DNA of 64,000 nt. Origin: Girardinichthys multiradiatus (Eukaryota > Chordata > Actinopteri > Cyprinodontiformes > Goodeidae). The translations under genes were made by a program, and so were the position numbers. The DNA lies in assembly GCF_021462225.1 (NCBI RefSeq), contig NC_061817.1, forward strand, positions 13,197,204 through 13,261,203, given 5' to 3'. Below are positions 51,644 to 64,000 of this stretch, one piece after another (position 1 is the stretch's first letter; every line of letters starts with the position of its first letter). The notes under the pieces are model-generated. The model made no database searches. It worked only from the letters and a program-made list of their open reading frames with translations, and was not told the DNA's origin.

Positions 51644-52837
51644 GTAAGTTTGTGCTTGTGTGGCGCGCGGGCAGGTTAGGGATGATGGTGCGCGTGGTGA
51701 GCGGACCACCACGACCAGTCGGTCTCCAGCAGGGAGAGGAGCTGCTTCGAGAAACTTCATTATGTTACTGTTTATTCTATGGTTCAGTTTAAACCCGGAT
51801 TCTAGCGGCTGTAGTTAAAACACGTCACACAGGGCTGCTTCACTCATGTAATTGTTAACGGGGTAACAGTGATAACATTGTAACAGTGTAATAGTAGCAG
51901 TGCTTTACTTGCCTACTGGTAGCTTAATTGGTATAATTAACAGGTTCGCTAGGGCTAAACATAACGAAAAATATCCAAACTGCGTTGTTAGTTCACTTTT
52001 AACGACACATTTCATACACATTTTTCCTTTTTATCTACGGTGTATTGCACATTCCTGTCACCTATTTTGCGTTAGCTCGTTATAGCTGTGGCGCAGGTTT
52101 ATTACTGCAGATAGAGCACCGTATGCGAGCAGCAACTTTTATTAGCCGAATGACGGCATTATGGGCCTGAAGGGGACAATTTACTACGCGGTGAAGTCTC
52201 CAGGAGGAGGAGGAGAGGGGCTGGATATGTGTGCCATCCACGACGCCACGGCTTCCCGTATGATCTAATGCATAAGCGTCTAGCCTACGCAGTATGCGCA
52301 TTGCTGTTGGGCAGGCCGATCCAATAACTCAGCCTCAGACCAAAACCTGCCATAAAAAGTTTTCATCTGGATTTGAAAGCTGCATTCCTTACCCACCCCG
52401 TCCTGTGTCTTTGGTGGCATTACATCAGGAAGAAGGACAGGACTGCACACAACGGGATGTGTCATGGACATTTAATACCCAATTTACCTATTTAGAATAA
52501 GACCAGGATCTCAAAAAGTCAGAGGACTAGTATTTATTCCAAAATGAGGGATAAATCAACTAATGTGACAAGGAAAAGAGTTTTGAATGTTATGGAATAG
52601 AAAAAAGTATGAATAAATAGAACATGAGACACTGGACGACAGACAAAATGTCAGTGAGGACATTAAGGCTGACTATAATGAGAGAGAAAATACCTGCTAA
52701 AGAGCAAAGTGACTAAATGGAAACAAAGATGGCTGCAAGAGATGCACTGATCAAGCATTCTGTGGCTGATTTCCGATCACGATTTTGTAAAGCTCTGACA
52801 TGCCAATACCAATTTTTGCTGGGTTCTATGTTATTGC

Positions 52838-52881
52838 TAAAACAGTTCAATTTATCCAGCTGGATAAATTGAACTGTTTTA
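52838..52881. repeat. 44-bp perfect palindrome
   Basis: Two 22-nt arms without spacer, centred on CAG|CTG between 52859 and 52860; the left arm starts TAAAACAGTTCAATTTATCC. It borders the SINE-like repeat that starts about 10 bp downstream. Confidence 0.95.
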
Positions 52882-52884
52882 ATT

Positions 52885-53236
52885 CATCCAGCTGAAGGTC
52901 CTGGGTTCTGGGACGTCCCTGGTTTCGAATCCCGGGCTAAGATCGTTCTGCATGGAGTTTGCATGTTCTTCTCGTGCATGCGTTGGTTCTCTCTGGGTAC
53001 TCTGGCTTCCTCCCACAGTCAAAAAACCCGATGGTTAGGTTATCTCTCTAAATTGCCCTTAGGTATGAATGGGTGTGGGTTGTTTGACCTGTGTGTCTCT
53101 GTGTTGCCTTGCAATGGACTAGCGACCTGTCCAAGGTGTATCCTGCTTCTCGCCTGTAGACCGCTGGAGATAGGCACCAGCTCCCGTTCGACCCTGTACG
53201 GAATAAGTGGATCTAGAAAATGGATGGATGGATGGA
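52885..53236 (+). mobile_element. SINE-like retroposon with L2-type tail
   Basis: The head contains GGTTTCGAATCCCGG (about 52920-52934), like the B box / T-arm of a tRNA-derived promoter. The body has 'gcatggagtttgcatgttct' and 'gcttcctcccacagtc', typical of the widespread fish repeat with an L2-related 3' end. It ends in a short ATGG array (about 53220-53236). The A-box part of the head looks lost or replaced. Confidence 0.75.
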
Positions 53237-54108
53237 TTACTTCTTCAAAAATAATCCAAAGTTGCAGAGCTGTCTCTTCTAGAAAAATGTATAAATAAAG
53301 TAAAATCCTGCAGGTTATAGGAGAGAGGTAAACATGAATAAAATGGAAAAAAAAAACAAACAAACTACCAAATATCTCATTTACTCCTTTACCAGTAAAT
53401 TATAGCTTTTCTTTTTTGCACACCTCAAAATGCCATGTGAATTACATAAAAATATATTTAGTTTTTCTTTTCATTTCAGTCATTTTAAAATAAATAACTC
53501 AGTGGTGTCCAAGTTAATAATTTGAAAAGAAAAAGCTCAGGTTTGCACTTCTGTGTTAGATTGTGAAGTTATCCATTCATTTATTGTAGCAATGCAGGGC
53601 CCTTAAAAAGCGTTTGTTTCTTGGTCGATCATCATTCACACAGTATGTGAGAGCGAGAGAGAGCAGTCAGTGCTACACAGCTCTGGAGTTAAACAAGGTT
53701 TCAGAAATACCTGGAAACAAAGAATGATTTAAGAGTTGTCATTGTAAACTGTCTTTCACATCATGGTAAAACAAAACGTCTTAAAAGTTTAGAGATATAT
53801 CCCCACATCTTTCACTATGGTTCTTTTTCAACATATTCATCTCTTATTCGTCCACCTGGAATAAGTGCTGGTAAAAAAGCTGGGTGTTCCATCTTATCTG
53901 TACGAAACAAACTCCACATATTTACATTTGTGATGGTAGGACAGAGAGGTTCAGAGATTTTTTTAACCTCTGTTACCATTCTCCTTACTGTACACACTGG
54001 CTGGATAAACTTAGGTCACTATTCAGCCTATTTGTCAAAGGTGTTCCGGTTGTTTTAAACTTTTTAATTATTAATTATTATTAAAACAATCATTTTAATT
54101 ATTTAAAA

Positions 54109-54291
<183 letters not shown>

Positions 54292-54345
54292 TCCCATGAG
54301 AAAAGTAGAAGTAATGGATTATAAAAGAAAGAGTCCTAAACACTT

Positions 54346-54391
54346 AATAAATCCATCTTTTGTTGCAGTAACAACAAAAGATGGATTTATT
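54346..54391. repeat. Perfect hairpin, 20-nt arms
   Basis: Arm 54346-54365 (AATAAATCCATCTTTTGTTG) and arm 54372-54391 are exact reverse complements with a 6-nt loop. Lies 55 bp from the TATC array. Confidence 0.95.
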
Positions 54392-54602
54392 TTAAGACTT
54401 TTTATACATATTTATAAGTGGCACCAATAATTGTGGATGGTAATATATAATTCGCCCTACATTATCCATTGCAACATGTATAGTTGTATAATTCTGAATA
54501 GCAGTAAAATAAAGTTAATCTTAGTTGTAGCATCAATAATAATAACTCCGCCCCCTCTGCCTTTTACAGGTGTCTACATTGTACTGGTAAATCCCAGGGA
54601 AG

Positions 54603-63500
<8,898 letters not shown>

Positions 63501-63696
63501 TGACACCTTGGAGGTGTCATTTCTTAATTGTTTAATGTTGGTAATTTGCTTGGTGAGATACAGAGATCTGTAAAGAATATTTTTTCTTTGCATTAGTTTA
63601 TTCAGGTGAAATCACTTCCAGTAAAAGAGGGGGATAAACAGATCAACCCAGAAAACTGATATCCTTTTTTGTTTTATAATAAGCTACATTATTACC

Positions 63697-64000
63697 CTCC
63701 ATTCTAATCATCCAACGCTCCTTTCTAATCATCCAACCCTCCGTTCTAATCATCCAACACTTCGTTCTAATCATCCAACGCTCCGTTCTAATCATCCAAC
63801 GCTCCGTTCTAATCATCCAACCCTCCGTTCTAATCATCCAACGCTCCGTTCTAATCATCCAACGCTCCGTTCTAATCATCCAACCCTCCGTTCTAATCAT
63901 CCAACGCTCCGTTCTAATCATCCAACGCTCCGTTCCAATCATCCAACCCTCTGTTCTAATCATTCAACCCTCCATTCTAATCATCCAACCCTCTGTTCTA
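63697..64000. repeat. 21-bp minisatellite running off the right edge
   Basis: At least 14 tandem units of the type CTAATCATCCAACGCTCCGTT in myh10 intron 3. Units differ mainly at one position (CCAACGC or CCAACCC). Units in the middle follow a three-unit order. The array is cut by the window end, so its full length is unknown. Confidence 0.97.

Noticed and set aside
52915..52940. tRNA gene
   Set aside because: Only a B-box-like segment is present, without a cloverleaf or acceptor stem; the flanks identify a SINE-like repeat.
63643..63963. Minus-strand 106-codon frame of repeated WMIRTER units
   Set aside because: It results from a 21-bp tandem repeat whose unit is a multiple of three; it lies in a myh10 intron and has no protein family signature.
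63697..64000. CRISPR-like regular repeat array
   Set aside because: Units are contiguous without unique spacers and the window is vertebrate DNA; it is a minisatellite.

Overview
This window is vertebrate nuclear DNA, almost certainly from a ray-finned (teleost) fish. The evidence is intron-rich genes with GT/AG splice sites, five recognisable vertebrate proteins, AT-rich spacers, and a dense population of Tc1/mariner-like DNA transposons of the kind common in fish. The species cannot be read from the sequence. No prokaryotic features, CRISPR arrays, viral genes or toxin genes were seen.

Layout from left to right. Positions 1-4351 are spacer with Tc1 relics and one nearly complete Tc1 element (2322-3889). 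Envoplakin (evpl, + strand, 4352-18621) has 22 coding exons that sum to a 2031-residue protein. Positions 18.9-25.2 kb are a gene-free, transposon-rich spacer. Arylalkylamine N-acetyltransferase (aanat1-type, - strand, 25277-27161) has three coding exons. Positions 28-31 kb hold a cluster of transposon remains. wbp11 (+, 33405-38350, 11 coding exons, 713 residues) is followed 613 bp later by ddx47 (+, 38964-46537, 12 exons, 475 residues). A second, inverted Tc1 element lies at 47687-49250 and a CATC-rich low-complexity tract at 50.3-50.9 kb. The 5' end of a non-muscle myosin II heavy chain gene (myh10-like) begins near 51.45 kb and runs off the right edge. Only its 5'UTR exon and first two coding exons are in view. 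Its large introns hold a third Tc1 copy, a SINE-like repeat, a long TATC array and a 21-bp minisatellite.

The five genes do not form a functional unit. They cover epithelial cornified-envelope and desmosome scaffolding (evpl), melatonin synthesis (aanat), pre-mRNA splicing (wbp11), rRNA processing (ddx47) and actomyosin contractility (myh10). The exon models were built by joining GT/AG sites so that reading phase is kept and family-conserved protein sequence continues across every junction. Transcription starts and 3' ends are less certain.

I found no clearly new biological system. The most interesting signals are a Tc1 subfamily in which two copies share an in-frame 42-bp transposase deletion, a minisatellite with three-unit higher-order periodicity, perfect palindromes near simple repeats, an unclassified dispersed repeat seen three times, upstream ORFs in two 5'UTRs, and a C-terminal extension on the AANAT protein.
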